DNA of 49,738 nt from Oscillospiraceae bacterium (GTDB taxonomy: Bacteria; Bacillota; Clostridia; Oscillospirales; Oscillospiraceae): NCBI GenBank assembly GCA_022795735.1, contig JAAWHG010000015.1, positions 1 through 49,738 on the forward strand, in the 5' to 3' direction. The notes beneath the pieces are model-generated. The model was not told the DNA's origin. It did not search any database and worked only from the letters and a program-made list of their open reading frames with translations. The position numbers and the translations under genes are program-made. The number at the start of each line of letters is the position of its first letter. Position 1 is the first letter of the stretch. Shown here piece by piece: positions 35,505 through 43,535 of the stretch.

Positions 35505-37655
35505 CTACGTTGGCTGCTGCATCGTCAGGCTGATTCGCTTCTTGCCCTCGTCAACCTCCAACACCCAGACGGTCACAACGTCTCCCACCCGCAGCAGCTC
35601 CGACGGATGCTTGACCCGCCTGGGCAGCTTGCTGATGTGCACCAGTCCGTCCTGATGCACGCCGATGTCGATGAACGCGCCAAAGTCCACCACGTTGCGG
35701 ACCGTGCCCTTGAGCTCCATCCCCTTTTGCAGGTCCTTGGCTTCCAGCACGTCGGTGCGCAGGACCGGCGGGGGAAGCTCGTCGCGCGGGTCCCGGCCCG
35801 GCTTGAGCAGTTCCTTGACCACGTCGGCCAGCGTCGGCGCGCCCGCCCCGCAGGTCTCCGACAGCTTGGCGTATCCGATTCCCTCGGCCCGCGCCTTGAG
35901 CTCGGCCAGCTCCCCGGCGGCCACGTCGGCCAGCGTGTACCCGCACTCGTTGAGCAGCCGTTCCGCCGCCGTGTAGCTCTCCGGATGGACGCCGGTGTTG
36001 TCCAGCACCAGCTTGCTCTCGGGCACCCGCAGAAAGCCGGCGCACTGCTCGTAGGCCTTGGGACCCAGCTTTGGCACCTTCAAAAGCTGCTTTCTGGCCG
36101 TAAACGGCCCGTTCTCTTCCCGGTAGGCGGCGACGTTTTTCGCCGTGGCGGCGGTCAGTCCCGACACCCGCTGCAGCAGGGACGGCGACGCGGTGTTCAC
36201 GTCCACCCCCACCGCGTTGACGCAGTCCTCCACCACGCCGTCCAACGCCTCGCTCAGACGGGCCTGCGGCATATCGTGCTGGTACTGCCCCACGCCGATG
36301 GCCTTGGGGTCGATTTTGACCAACTCGGCCAACGGGTCTTGGAGCCGCCGCGCGATGGACACCGCGCTCCGGAGGTTGACGTCGTACTGCGGAAACTCCG
36401 CCGCCGCCAGCGGACTGGCCGAGTACACCGACGCGCCCGCCTCGCTGACGATCATGTAGGACACCCCGCCGCCGACCTCGCGAATCAGCTCCACCGTCAT
36501 CTGCTCGGTCTCCCGGCTGGCGGTGCCGTTGCCGATGGCGATGTGGGCGACGCCGTGCTTGCGGATCAACTTGGACAGGGCGGCGATACATTCCCGCTTC
36601 TGCTTTTCGCCGTAGGTGGGGTAGACCACCGCCGTGTCCAGCACCTTTCCGGTGGGGTCCACCACCGCCACTTTACAGCCCATGCGGTAGCCGGGGTCCA
36701 GCCCCATTGTGACCTTGCCCTTTACCGGCGGCTGCAACAGCAGCGGCTGGAGATTGAGGGCAAACATGTGGATGGCTCCCTCGTTGGCTTCGTCGGTGAG
36801 GGCGCTGCGGAGCTCCCGCTCAAGCGACGGCTGGACCAGCCGGTCCCAAGCGTCGTCCGCCGCCGCCCGCACGAAGTCCATGGCCGCCCGTCCGGGGACG
36901 GTCAGGCGGCGGATGGCCTGATGGGCGGTCTCGGATTCCAGTTCGACCGACACTTTCAGCACATTTTCCCGCTCGCCCCGGTTGATGGCGAGAATTTGAT
37001 AGCCCTGCGCCCGGCCCAGGGGGAGCTTGAAATCGTAATACAGCCGGTAGACGCTGTCCTCCGGCTCCTTGTCCGCAGCCTTGGAGACCAGCAGGCCCCG
37101 GCGCTGGTAAAGCTCCCGGAGCTCCTTGCGGATACCGGCATCGTCGGAAATCCGTTCGGCCAAAATGTCATTGGCCCCTTGCAAAGCGTCCTCGACCGTC
37201 TCCACCCCCTTTTCGGAGTCGAGAAAGTCCCTCGCCGCCTCCTCGGGAACGCAGCGCCCCCCCATCGCCCAGCACAGATCGGCCAACGGCTCCAAACCCT
37301 TTTCCTTCGCCATGGTGGCCCGGGTACGGCGCTTGGGCTTGTAGGGCCGGTACAGGTCCTCCAGCTCTGCCAGGGTGGCGGCGGCGTCCAGGGCGGCGGA
37401 CAGCTCGTCGGTCAGCGCCCCCTGCCCTTCGATGGATGCTTTGACCGCCTCCCGCCGCTGGGCGAGGCCCCGCAAATATTGCAGCCGTTCCGCCAGAGTG
37501 CGGAGCAGTTGATCGTCCATGGAGCCGTGCAGCTCCTTACGGTAGCGAGCGATGAAGGGGATGGTTGCCCCCTCATCCAGAAGCCGGACCACGTTTTCCA
37601 CATGCTCGGGTTTCCGGTCCAGCTCCTTCGCCAGCGTTTCCAGAATCAAATCCAT
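35505..37655 (-). CDS. tex: Tex family S1 RNA-binding protein, 716 aa
   Basis: Conserved transcription accessory/RNA-binding protein. The N-terminal Tex helical region starts LAKELDRKPEHVENVVRLLDEGATIPFIARYRKE. The YqgF/RNase H-like domain is about 320-450 (TMGLDPGYRMGCKVAVVD). Helix-hairpin-helix motifs lie about 480-600 (VNTASPSLLQRVSGLTAATA), and a C-terminal S1 domain about 640-712 (KGMELKGTVRNVVDFGAFID). Full family length of 710-770. A promoter is visible upstream (37697-37725), divergent from the radical SAM gene. The precise role of Tex in this organism is inferred from homologues. Confidence 0.95.
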   Translation of the reverse strand: MDLILETLAKELDRKPEHVENVVRLLDEGATIPFIARYRKELHGSMDDQLLRTLAERLQYLRGLAQRREAVKASIEGQGALTDELSAALDAAATLAELEDLYRPYKPKRRTRATMAKEKGLEPLADLCWAMGGRCVPEEAARDFLDSEKGVETVEDALQGANDILAERISDDAGIRKELRELYQRRGLLVSKAADKEPEDSVYRLYYDFKLPLGRAQGYQILAINRGERENVLKVSVELESETAHQAIRRLTVPGRAAMDFVRAAADDAWDRLVQPSLERELRSALTDEANEGAIHMFALNLQPLLLQPPVKGKVTMGLDPGYRMGCKVAVVDPTGKVLDTAVVYPTYGEKQKRECIAALSKLIRKHGVAHIAIGNGTASRETEQMTVELIREVGGGVSYMIVSEAGASVYSASPLAAAEFPQYDVNLRSAVSIARRLQDPLAELVKIDPKAIGVGQYQHDMPQARLSEALDGVVEDCVNAVGVDVNTASPSLLQRVSGLTAATAKNVAAYREENGPFTARKQLLKVPKLGPKAYEQCAGFLRVPESKLVLDNTGVHPESYTAAERLLNECGYTLADVAAGELAELKARAEGIGYAKLSETCGAGAPTLADVVKELLKPGRDPRDELPPPVLRTDVLEAKDLQKGMELKGTVRNVVDFGAFIDIGVHQDGLVHISKLPRRVKHPSELLRVGDVVTVWVLEVDEGKKRISLTMQQPT

Positions 37656-37696
37656 TCCTTTGTACTCCTTGTCTTTGCAGGTTGGTTAACCCGACT

Positions 37697-37725
37697 ATCA
37701 TAGCCCATTCCTGGAAAAATAGCAA
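37697..37725 (-). promoter_or_regulatory. Promoter of tex
   Basis: Minus strand: TTGCTA (37725-37720), 17 bases, TATGAT (37702-37697), 42 bases before the tex ATG. Confidence 0.65.
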
Positions 37726-37737
37726 GCCGAAAAAGGC

Positions 37738-37767
37738 TTCACCCTCCGCTTTGGAATATGATATAAT
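37738..37767 (+). promoter_or_regulatory. Promoter candidate of the radical SAM gene
   Basis: TTCACC (37738-37743), 18 bases, perfect TATAAT (37762-37767), 38 bases before ATG 37805. It is arranged back-to-back with the tex promoter. Confidence 0.55.
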
Positions 37768-37804
37768 AAGCATGAGAACAGACGCTTTACGGAGGAGGCA
37801 CTTT

Positions 37805-38674
37805 ATGCACTATGTAACAGTAAAGGGCATTTTGTCCTCCAAGAATGGAATGAATTTGTACCGGGGCTGCTCCCACGGCTGCATCTATTGCGACTCGAGA
37901 AGCACCTGCTATCATATGGAGCATGACTTTGAGGACATTGCGGTCAAGGTAAACGCGATTGCATTGTTGGAATCCGCCCTGCGGCGCAAACGGAAGCGGT
38001 GCATGATCGGCACCGGCTCCATGACGGACCCCTATATCCCGCTGGAAATGGAAACCGGCAACGTCAGAAAAGCCCTTTCCCTCATTGCGCAATATGGCTT
38101 CGGCGTCACCGTCATCACGAAATCCAGCCGCGTCTTGCGGGACATTGGCCTCCTGCAAAAAATCAATGAAACCGCCAAATGCGTCGTACAGATGACTCTG
38201 ACCACCTTTGACGACGGCCTGTGCCGGAAAATCGAACCCAATGTCAGCCCCACCAGCGAGCGGTTCGAGACGCTGAAGCGGCTTCACGACGCCGGGATTC
38301 CCACTGTAGTGTGGCTCACCCCTATCCTCCCCTATATCAATGATACGGCGGAAAACATCTCCGGACTATTGGAGCTGTGCGCGGAGGCAAAGGTGCGCGG
38401 CGTGGTCAATTTTGGCATGGGTCTGACCCTCCGGGAGGGGAATCGGGCGTACTTTTACCAGCAGCTTGACCGGTTGTATCCTGGCCTGAAAGAACAATAT
38501 ATTCAGATCTATGGGAATCAATATATTGTGAACAGCCCCAAAAACGGCGAATTGTCAGCGTTGTTCCATCAACGGTGCGAGGCCGCCGGACTTGCGCACG
38601 ACAATGGACAAATCTTTCAGTATCTTTCTACCTTTGAGGACCAGTCGGAGAAAATGCAATTGCGCCTCTTTTGA
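37805..38674 (+). CDS. SPL-type radical SAM protein, 289 aa
   Basis: The iron-sulfur motif is C22-x3-C26-x2-C29 in YRGCSHGCIYCDSRS. GTGSMTDPYIPLE (about 70), ITKSSRVLRD (about 108) and the LTTFDDGLCRKIEPN stretch (about 127) match the radical SAM group related to spore photoproduct lyase and the YbfB/Rv2578c-like proteins. A true SplB would be longer and carry its own C-terminal Cys; this shorter protein should not be called a photolyase on this evidence. Start by the strong GGAGGAGG site eight bases upstream. Monocistronic, divergent from tex. Substrate unknown. Confidence 0.87.
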   Translation: MHYVTVKGILSSKNGMNLYRGCSHGCIYCDSRSTCYHMEHDFEDIAVKVNAIALLESALRRKRKRCMIGTGSMTDPYIPLEMETGNVRKALSLIAQYGFGVTVITKSSRVLRDIGLLQKINETAKCVVQMTLTTFDDGLCRKIEPNVSPTSERFETLKRLHDAGIPTVVWLTPILPYINDTAENISGLLELCAEAKVRGVVNFGMGLTLREGNRAYFYQQLDRLYPGLKEQYIQIYGNQYIVNSPKNGELSALFHQRCEAAGLAHDNGQIFQYLSTFEDQSEKMQLRLF

Positions 38675-38715
38675 TCTGAATGGAGCTGCTCCTGCCTTCC
38701 AAGCACAAGAATATG

Positions 38716-38758
38716 AAAAACGCAAAATCTTCATAAAAATCGAAGATTTTGCGTTTAA
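38716..38758. terminator. Terminator of tRNA-Arg, probably bidirectional
   Basis: AAACGCAAAATCTTC (38718-38732) and GAAGATTTTGCGTTT (38742-38756) are a perfect 15-bp stem. On the minus strand the right arm ends in TTTTT, four bases after the tRNA 3' end; the plus-strand radical SAM gene also ends just before it. Confidence 0.88.
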
Positions 38759-38760
38759 GC

Positions 38761-38836
38761 TGGCACCCGCGAGACGATTCGAACGTCCGACCCTTCGCTT
38801 AGGAGGCGAATGCTCTATCCCCTGAGCTACGCGGGC
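38761..38836 (-). tRNA. tRNA-Arg, anticodon CCT
   Basis: Complete 76-base cloverleaf on the minus strand: acceptor GCCCGCG pairs with CGCGGGT, D arm GCTC/GAGC, anticodon stem TTCGC/GCGAA with loop CTCCTAA (anticodon CCT, reading AGG), T arm with TTCGAAT, discriminator G and an encoded CCA end. A terminator follows immediately. No repeated 3' end of the gene and no integrase nearby, so it is not acting as an attachment site here. Confidence 0.95.
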
Positions 38837-38935
38837 GTATCAATTCAGATTCGTGCAAAAGAACGCGAAACGGCCCGCCTGAGGAGGGGGATACACCCCG
38901 CCCGGCGGATGAATTATCATGATATTTTCTCACGC

Positions 38936-38972
38936 AAGGAGCGCCTGCTCCCTCGCAAAACAGGCGCCCCTT
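38936..38972 (-). terminator. Stem-loop after the P-loop protein gene
   Basis: On the minus strand AAGGGGCGCCTG pairs with CAGGCGCTCCTT at 11 of 12 positions. No clear T run, so a weak terminator call. The rest of 38837-38986 shows no gene. Confidence 0.45.
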
Positions 38973-38986
38973 GGCTTGAAATCCGC

Positions 38987-39397
38987 TCAGAAATACTTCT
39001 TTACACTCTCGGGGACGTTAGCCGGGTCGTCCGAGACGATAATCGTGAAGCGGATGCTGTTAACCTTGCCAAATTCGGCGCACCAGTCAAGGAACGGCTC
39101 CAGCCCGGACGCGTCGGCCTGCCCGGCCACGCGGTAGAGACCGTCGATGAAGATGTGGGAGATATCAAAGTTGCCCGCGTGCAGGCCGCTGATAAATCCC
39201 TTTAAAAACGTGTAGCTGCCCATCTCGTACTCGCTGGCCTCAATGAGCCTCACGCGATAATCTATATCAAAGGTAAGCTTGTTGCCCTTTTCAATACACA
39301 CCATGCTGCCGGACTCGGTGGCGATGGCCTCGTTGATGGATTGAATCAACTGCTTGGTCTTGCCGGAGCCCTTCAGGCCCATAATAACTTTAACCAT
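38987..39397 (-). CDS. Small P-loop ATP-binding protein, 136 aa
   Basis: Walker A at the very start: MVKVIMGLKGSGKTKQLIQS (K14 and T15 bind the phosphates). A possible Walker B strand is ISHIFIDGLYRVAG (about 78-91), and FTIIVSDDPANVPESV lies near the C-terminus. The protein is shorter than most kinases and lacks other recognisable motifs. Related clostridial proteins are often labelled twitching-motility PilT-like, but there is no pilus context here. Ribosome site GGAGGG. It is followed by a weak stem-loop and the tRNA. Function unknown; a nucleotide-dependent switch or an atypical kinase are possible. Confidence 0.8.
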   Translation of the reverse strand: MVKVIMGLKGSGKTKQLIQSINEAIATESGSMVCIEKGNKLTFDIDYRVRLIEASEYEMGSYTFLKGFISGLHAGNFDISHIFIDGLYRVAGQADASGLEPFLDWCAEFGKVNSIRFTIIVSDDPANVPESVKKYF

Positions 39398-39495
39398 AGG
39401 AAAGCCCTCCTTTTCGATGGACTGGCCAACCGGCCTGTCCTTGCTACTATCTTACCAGTTTTATGGGAGGATTGCAAGTGTCACATTGGACAAAA

Positions 39496-40782
39496 CTATC
39501 CCTCCTTTTCTGGAGGAAGGCGGCCCAATAGTTGGGACGCCGCCTCGGCAAAGCGGGCGGGCGGCTCTTCGGCGTACAGATTCCGCTTGAGCATCCCGGC
39601 GCACAGGCTGCTGGACAGCTCGAAAAAGTACATCAACTCCCCCAAGACAGCCTCCTCCAAGCGTCCGCAATCCACCGTCACCATCGGTACGCCGCCGTCC
39701 TGACCCGCCTGCAGCGCGCCGGCGATGGTCTGCTCCTGCAAAAAGTCCAGCGTATAGCCGTTGAGACAGTTGAGGTTGTCGAAATCGTGGAGGTCCATCG
39801 AAACCTGTTGGCGCTGGGGCGGCGGGGCAAAGCGAAGAAAGGTCTGCATCAGCGGCAATTTTCCGTCGGAGAGCAGCCCATGCAGCTGCTGAAGGTCGCC
39901 CGGAAGCTCGGCGGCCACCGGGAGCAGTCCCTTGCCTTTCCAGCAGGCGCGGCTTCCAAACAGGTCCTGCCACCAACGACACAAGGTCCAGGCGTCCGGC
40001 TCGGCGGCACACAGGTATTCCGCACGTTTCCCGCGTTTGGCCAGAATGATCCGCGCGGCGGCGTAAAGCCAGGCGGGGTTTTCAAACGAACGAATCTCCA
40101 GCTCCTTCCGCGTCCCGGCCGCCCCGGCCAGAATGGCCTTGACGTCCACCCCGGCGGTCATCAGGCACAGCAACGCGCCGGGGGCCAGAACGCTTTCGTG
40201 CCCGGCCAGCGTGCGTGGGAGGTTGAAGGCGGTGCATCCCTCCTGGACCGAGAGCTGGCGCAGCGCACCCCGGCTGGGGTCGGTGGTGACAATCAGATGT
40301 TCCTTGGCCCGCTCCATCCCGTACCGCCGCTCCAACGTCCAACGCAACGCACGCAGGGCGGCTGCGGATTGTAAAGACATCCCGTCCCGCCCGACGGCGT
40401 GGACGTAGAAGTCGTTTTGCTCCAGCAGCGCGTCCAGCCGTTTCCATGCGTGGGTGGAGAGGTCGCTGCCGGCGAAGAGCACCCGGACGCCGCCGCGCAG
40501 CGCGTGATCCCGGCCCAGCAGAAGCTCCAGCAGGGCCCGCGCGCCCAGAACGGCGCTGCCGTCTCCCACCACCACCAGATATGCCGCCTGGTCCCGCACC
40601 CTGTCCGCCGTTTCGGACAGGCGGGCCAGCAGATCGGCAGAATCGTCATCCAGCCAACTGAGAAAGCTGGCGCCGCCGGCGTCCATCAGCGCGGCATGCG
40701 CGCCGGAGACCGACGGCTCCAGTGTCAGCAGGTCGGGGAGGGAGACGCTGCACCAGATATTGGAGATATCGACGTTGACCAT
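39496..40782 (-). CDS. Divergent phosphoglucose isomerase-like protein, probably catalytically inactive, 428 aa
   Basis: The whole chain can be aligned by eye with bacterial glucose-6-phosphate isomerase. GDGSAVLGAR (73-82) stands for GIGGSYLGAR, GRDGMSLQ (131-138) for SKSGTTTE, LAGHESVLAPGALL for VGGRYSVLTAVGLL, then FGSRACWKGKGLLP, LPGDLQQLHGLLSDG and GGVPMVTVDCGRLEE. The fold is retained but the catalytic residues are not: Glu of FGE is Ser277, His of DLH is Gln298, and the C-terminal helix (PPARFAEAASQLLG) has no Lys. The sugar-phosphate Ser/Thr loop is also lost. ATG 40782 follows AAAGGGG; GTG 40791 is the alternative. It is the last gene of an operon with a J-domain protein and a DUF5685 protein. 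A regulatory or scaffold pseudoenzyme is my inference. Confidence 0.82.
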   Translation of the reverse strand: MVNVDISNIWCSVSLPDLLTLEPSVSGAHAALMDAGGASFLSWLDDDSADLLARLSETADRVRDQAAYLVVVGDGSAVLGARALLELLLGRDHALRGGVRVLFAGSDLSTHAWKRLDALLEQNDFYVHAVGRDGMSLQSAAALRALRWTLERRYGMERAKEHLIVTTDPSRGALRQLSVQEGCTAFNLPRTLAGHESVLAPGALLCLMTAGVDVKAILAGAAGTRKELEIRSFENPAWLYAAARIILAKRGKRAEYLCAAEPDAWTLCRWWQDLFGSRACWKGKGLLPVAAELPGDLQQLHGLLSDGKLPLMQTFLRFAPPPQRQQVSMDLHDFDNLNCLNGYTLDFLQEQTIAGALQAGQDGGVPMVTVDCGRLEEAVLGELMYFFELSSSLCAGMLKRNLYAEEPPARFAEAASQLLGRLPPEKEG

Positions 40783-40812
40783 GGAATGCACCCCTTTGTT
40801 GTGGGTCCCCTC

Positions 40813-41487
40813 CTACCGGTAATAGCCCCAGCCGCCGTAAGGGAAGCAGCAGGAGCTGCCGCAGGCGTTGCAGAGGCAGAGGGTCAGACAGATGCGGGAC
40901 AGGGCGTTGGTGGTAAGAAAGCTATGCTGGACCTGGCTGTAGACCCGGCCATTCTGCTCCAACTGGTTCAGGGTCTGGCGGTAACGTAGGTTGTTAGGGT
41001 CCAGCCGCACCGCGTTCCGGCAGTGCGTAAGGGCCTGCAAACGGTTGCCCAGGCCGGCGCTTGCCAGCGCGCTGAGATAGTACCACTCCGCGCCCCGTTC
41101 GGCGGCGGGAACCCCGGAGAGGGCGTTGACCGCCTCGCTGTAGCGGCCATAGGCAATATAGTTCTGCGCGGCGCGGATGCCGGCGGGCGTGGCCTCTTCG
41201 TAAGCTTGCTGCTGGCGGCGCTGGGCCTCGTACCAGGCGGCGAAGGGGTCGCCGTAAGGGCCGCCATAGCTGCCTGAGGCAGATTGGTGGTAGGTCTGCT
41301 GGGCCTTGGCCGGGTTTTTGATCTGGTCGTAGGCCGCGTTGATCTCGTTCATTTTCCTGGCGGCGGTCTGGTCGCCAGGGTTCATGTCCGGATGATATTT
41401 TTTTGCGAGCTGCCGGTAGGCCCGCTTAATTTCCTCATCGGAGGCGTCCGGCGAGACGCCAAGGACCTGGTAGGGGTCACGAATCAT
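40813..41487 (-). CDS. J-domain (DnaJ-like) protein with TPR-like region and Cys-rich C-terminus, 224 aa
   Basis: The N-terminal J domain (1-65) has [20 protein letters not shown] and the HPD motif at 32-34 ([10 protein letters not shown]), so it should stimulate an Hsp70 (DnaK). No Gly/Phe or zinc-finger domain follows. A Gln/Tyr-rich linker leads to a helical TPR-like stretch (about 105-180, [20 protein letters not shown], then [20 protein letters not shown]). The tail is striking: [20 protein letters not shown] has five Cys in about ten residues. ATG 41487 is preceded by GGAGGG. Positioned between DUF5685 (35 bases) and the PGI-like gene (30 bases), so probably co-translated. It acts as a dedicated co-chaperone by inference. 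Confidence 0.9.
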   Translation of the reverse strand: MIRDPYQVLGVSPDASDEEIKRAYRQLAKKYHPDMNPGDQTAARKMNEINAAYDQIKNPAKAQQTYHQSASGSYGGPYGDPFAAWYEAQRRQQQAYEEATPAGIRAAQNYIAYGRYSEAVNALSGVPAAERGAEWYYLSALASAGLGNRLQALTHCRNAVRLDPNNLRYRQTLNQLEQNGRVYSQVQHSFLTTNALSRICLTLCLCNACGSSCCFPYGGWGYYR

Positions 41488-41521
41488 AGTGGCCCTCCTT
41501 CCCAGCGCGGGCCGCGCGTTT

Positions 41522-42352
41522 CTATTTTTGAGTTTCGTCTGGCATCGCTTGATCGAGCCGCCGCCACACACCGGCGTAGAGAATGCTGCGCAGGAGCGCC
41601 GTGTCCTCCAACAGGGGCAGACGTTCGAAGGCCGCCGCCGCCTCACCCAGCAGAACGGTCAAGTCCTGCCGGAAGGCCGCCGGGAAAACGCCGCCTGGGG
41701 CCAGACCGCTTAGGGGATTGTACCGTCTCCGCCGGAGGTCCTCCTTGAGGTCCGCAGCGGCGTCGGCCAAATAGATGAAGCGCCCCAAGCCCTCGCCTAT
41801 GGCGCGCAGGTCGTCCGCCCAATGGTCTTGGGGATCGGGGACAAACAGCTCGCCCAGCAGTTTGGCAAACAGGTTGGCGGCCAGGTCGGGCTCCGGGTCT
41901 CCCTTCGCTTCCAGCGCGGAGAGCCTGCGCAGGCAGTCCGCCACCGTCCCGCTCTGCCGCGGGTAGGCTTGGGAGAGACGGCGGCTTGGACGGCGAAAGA
42001 GACGGGATTCGCACAGCCGGATCAGATTACGGTCGTCGTGCCAGTCATCGAGACACTTGTGGTGCAGCAAAATCACGCTCATTGCCGCGCCGTACCCGCT
42101 CCAGCGGGTTTGAAAATAGAACTGCCTTTTAAACGGATTGGCAGGACAGCGGGCCGTACCCGAGGCCTCCTCCCCGTCATAGAGAGAGGAGAGCAGCAGG
42201 ATCAGGAAGACCATGTCAAAATTGACCGCCAGGCGGCAAAGAGGAGAGCCTTCCCGCCGCAGCGCGTGGCAGAGGCCGCAGTAGCAGCCTTGGTATCGCA
42301 GGCGCTGTCCTTCGTCCAGCAGGGAGAGATCGGCGGTCACGTATCCAAACAT
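41522..42352 (-). CDS. DUF5685 family protein, 276 aa
   Basis: Starts [21 protein letters not shown], then the Cys cluster [12 protein letters not shown] (C23, C25, C28), then [19 protein letters not shown]: the pattern of DUF5685 proteins of Clostridia. The rest is mostly helical. Two Asp-rich stretches, [10 protein letters not shown] (about 105) and [19 protein letters not shown] (about 207-225), resemble the paired Asp motifs of class I prenyl synthases such as squalene and phytoene synthase. That likeness is my inference and may be only structural. First gene of a three-gene operon with the J-domain and PGI-like proteins. Ribosome site GGGAGG. Confidence 0.82.
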   Translation of the reverse strand: MFGYVTADLSLLDEGQRLRYQGCYCGLCHALRREGSPLCRLAVNFDMVFLILLLSSLYDGEEASGTARCPANPFKRQFYFQTRWSGYGAAMSVILLHHKCLDDWHDDRNLIRLCESRLFRRPSRRLSQAYPRQSGTVADCLRRLSALEAKGDPEPDLAANLFAKLLGELFVPDPQDHWADDLRAIGEGLGRFIYLADAAADLKEDLRRRRYNPLSGLAPGGVFPAAFRQDLTVLLGEAAAAFERLPLLEDTALLRSILYAGVWRRLDQAMPDETQK

Positions 42353-42380
42353 GTAGGGCCTCCCATCTCCTTATCCTACC

Positions 42381-42409
42381 AGTATACCCGGAAAATGTTA
42401 CGAAATTAA
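42381..42409 (-). promoter_or_regulatory. Promoter candidate of the DUF5685 operon
   Basis: Minus strand: TTAATT (42409-42404), 17 bases, TATACT (42386-42381), 29 bases before the ATG. Confidence 0.5.
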
Positions 42410-42424
42410 AAATAAAACTTCTTT

Positions 42425-43267
42425 TTATTCCCGGCCCAACAAAAAATTTTTCATATACCGAAAACTGAGCCGCCCCTGTTGGGAGAGGCGGCACAGCACC
42501 GCGCCGTAGAACAGGATAGACATACAGAAATACAGCCACAGCAGGGACAGAAGGGCGATTGCCATACTGCCGTAAAAGCGGGAGCCGCCGCCATAGTTGA
42601 CGTAGATGGAAAACAGGAAGGAAAAGGCGACCCACCCGACCGAGGCGGCCAGCGCGCCGGGGATGACGTCGTGAAGGGCCATGTGCCGGGCGGGGAAAAA
42701 GGCGTACATCAGCATGAACAGCAGCGCCAGCAGGGCGATGGTAAAGAGCACGCGCAGCCGGAGCACCTCGGAGAGAATGCGGTAGACCCGGACGTCCCAG
42801 TGGGCGGTCATACTCAGCAGGGTCTGCCCAAAGACCTGAAGCGCCAGGGTCAGGAGCACGGCAAGAACGAGGAAGACAGTGTAAAGGACGGCGGTGAACC
42901 GGCGGCGGAGATAGCCCCGGCGGTCCTCGCCGCCCATGATCCGGCTGAATCCGTTCAGAAGGTCGTATACGCCGCGGGAGGCCGACCACATAGCGGCGGC
43001 GGCGGATACCGAGACGATGGCAACCACATTGGAGGAGTAAAGATCGTTAAAGAGGTATTTCACCAGGGGCAGCATGGGCTGCGGCAGAATGTTGGAGAGG
43101 ATGTGGAGGAGGTCGTCCGGCCCCACGGGAAGGTAACGGAGCAGCGAAAGTACCAACGCCGATAGGGGAAAGATAGAGATTACAATAAAAAAGGACGCGC
43201 TGGCGGCGTTGACGCCGACGTTGCAGTCGGAGAGGAACCGGGCGGCGCGGTTGATTCGATCCAGCAT
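42425..43267 (-). CDS. YihY/virulence factor BrkB family membrane protein, 280 aa
   Basis: Six membrane helices in the YihY pattern: about 22-45 (AASASFFIVISIFPLSALVL), 80-105, 125-150, 170-190, 205-225 and 235-260. Family stretches are MWSASRGVYDLLNGFSRI (about 100) and YFCMSILFYGAVL near the C-terminus. Not an RNase BN despite old annotations; some members are proposed to be transporters. ATG 43267 (MLDRINRAARF) starts at the conserved N-terminus; the frame remains open further upstream but that part does not resemble the family. It ends 72 bases before the DUF5685 gene, with a promoter between. Confidence 0.88.
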   Translation of the reverse strand: MLDRINRAARFLSDCNVGVNAASASFFIVISIFPLSALVLSLLRYLPVGPDDLLHILSNILPQPMLPLVKYLFNDLYSSNVVAIVSVSAAAAMWSASRGVYDLLNGFSRIMGGEDRRGYLRRRFTAVLYTVFLVLAVLLTLALQVFGQTLLSMTAHWDVRVYRILSEVLRLRVLFTIALLALLFMLMYAFFPARHMALHDVIPGALAASVGWVAFSFLFSIYVNYGGGSRFYGSMAIALLSLLWLYFCMSILFYGAVLCRLSQQGRLSFRYMKNFLLGRE

Positions 43268-43446
43268 AATTGACCTGCCTTTGCCTGCCTGTAGACTGGG
43301 AAGATCAGGCGATTTTGCGTCTAGCTGGATTTTACACCATATTGCGGATAAATTCAATAGAAATTTGCTGGCCGCCCGCCTAAAAGCATCGTTGGACAGC
43401 ATCCATTCAGCCTGCCCGGTTATGCAAAACAAAAAGCAATAATGTC

Positions 43447-43475
43447 TTGTAATTTTTTCATAAATCCGTTAGAAT
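43447..43475 (+). promoter_or_regulatory. Promoter of the chemoreceptor gene
   Basis: TTGTAA (43447-43452), 17 bases, TAGAAT (43470-43475), 60 bases before the ATG. A sigma-D flagellar-type promoter was not seen. Confidence 0.65.
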
Positions 43476-43535
43476 GTAAATAGCCAGCTTCGTTATATTT
43501 TCCAAATACGTGCTTGCGTTTAGAAAGGGGCAATT

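Noticed and set aside
35607-37703. 698-codon plus-strand open frame
   Set aside because: Antisense to tex, whose domains are clear; no ribosome site.
37805-38674. Spore photoproduct lyase
   Set aside because: The radical SAM motif fits but the protein is too short and lacks the extra C-terminal Cys expected in SplB.
38761-38836. tRNA-Arg as an integration (att) site
   Set aside because: No integrase, no direct repeat of the tRNA 3' end and no phage or island genes nearby.
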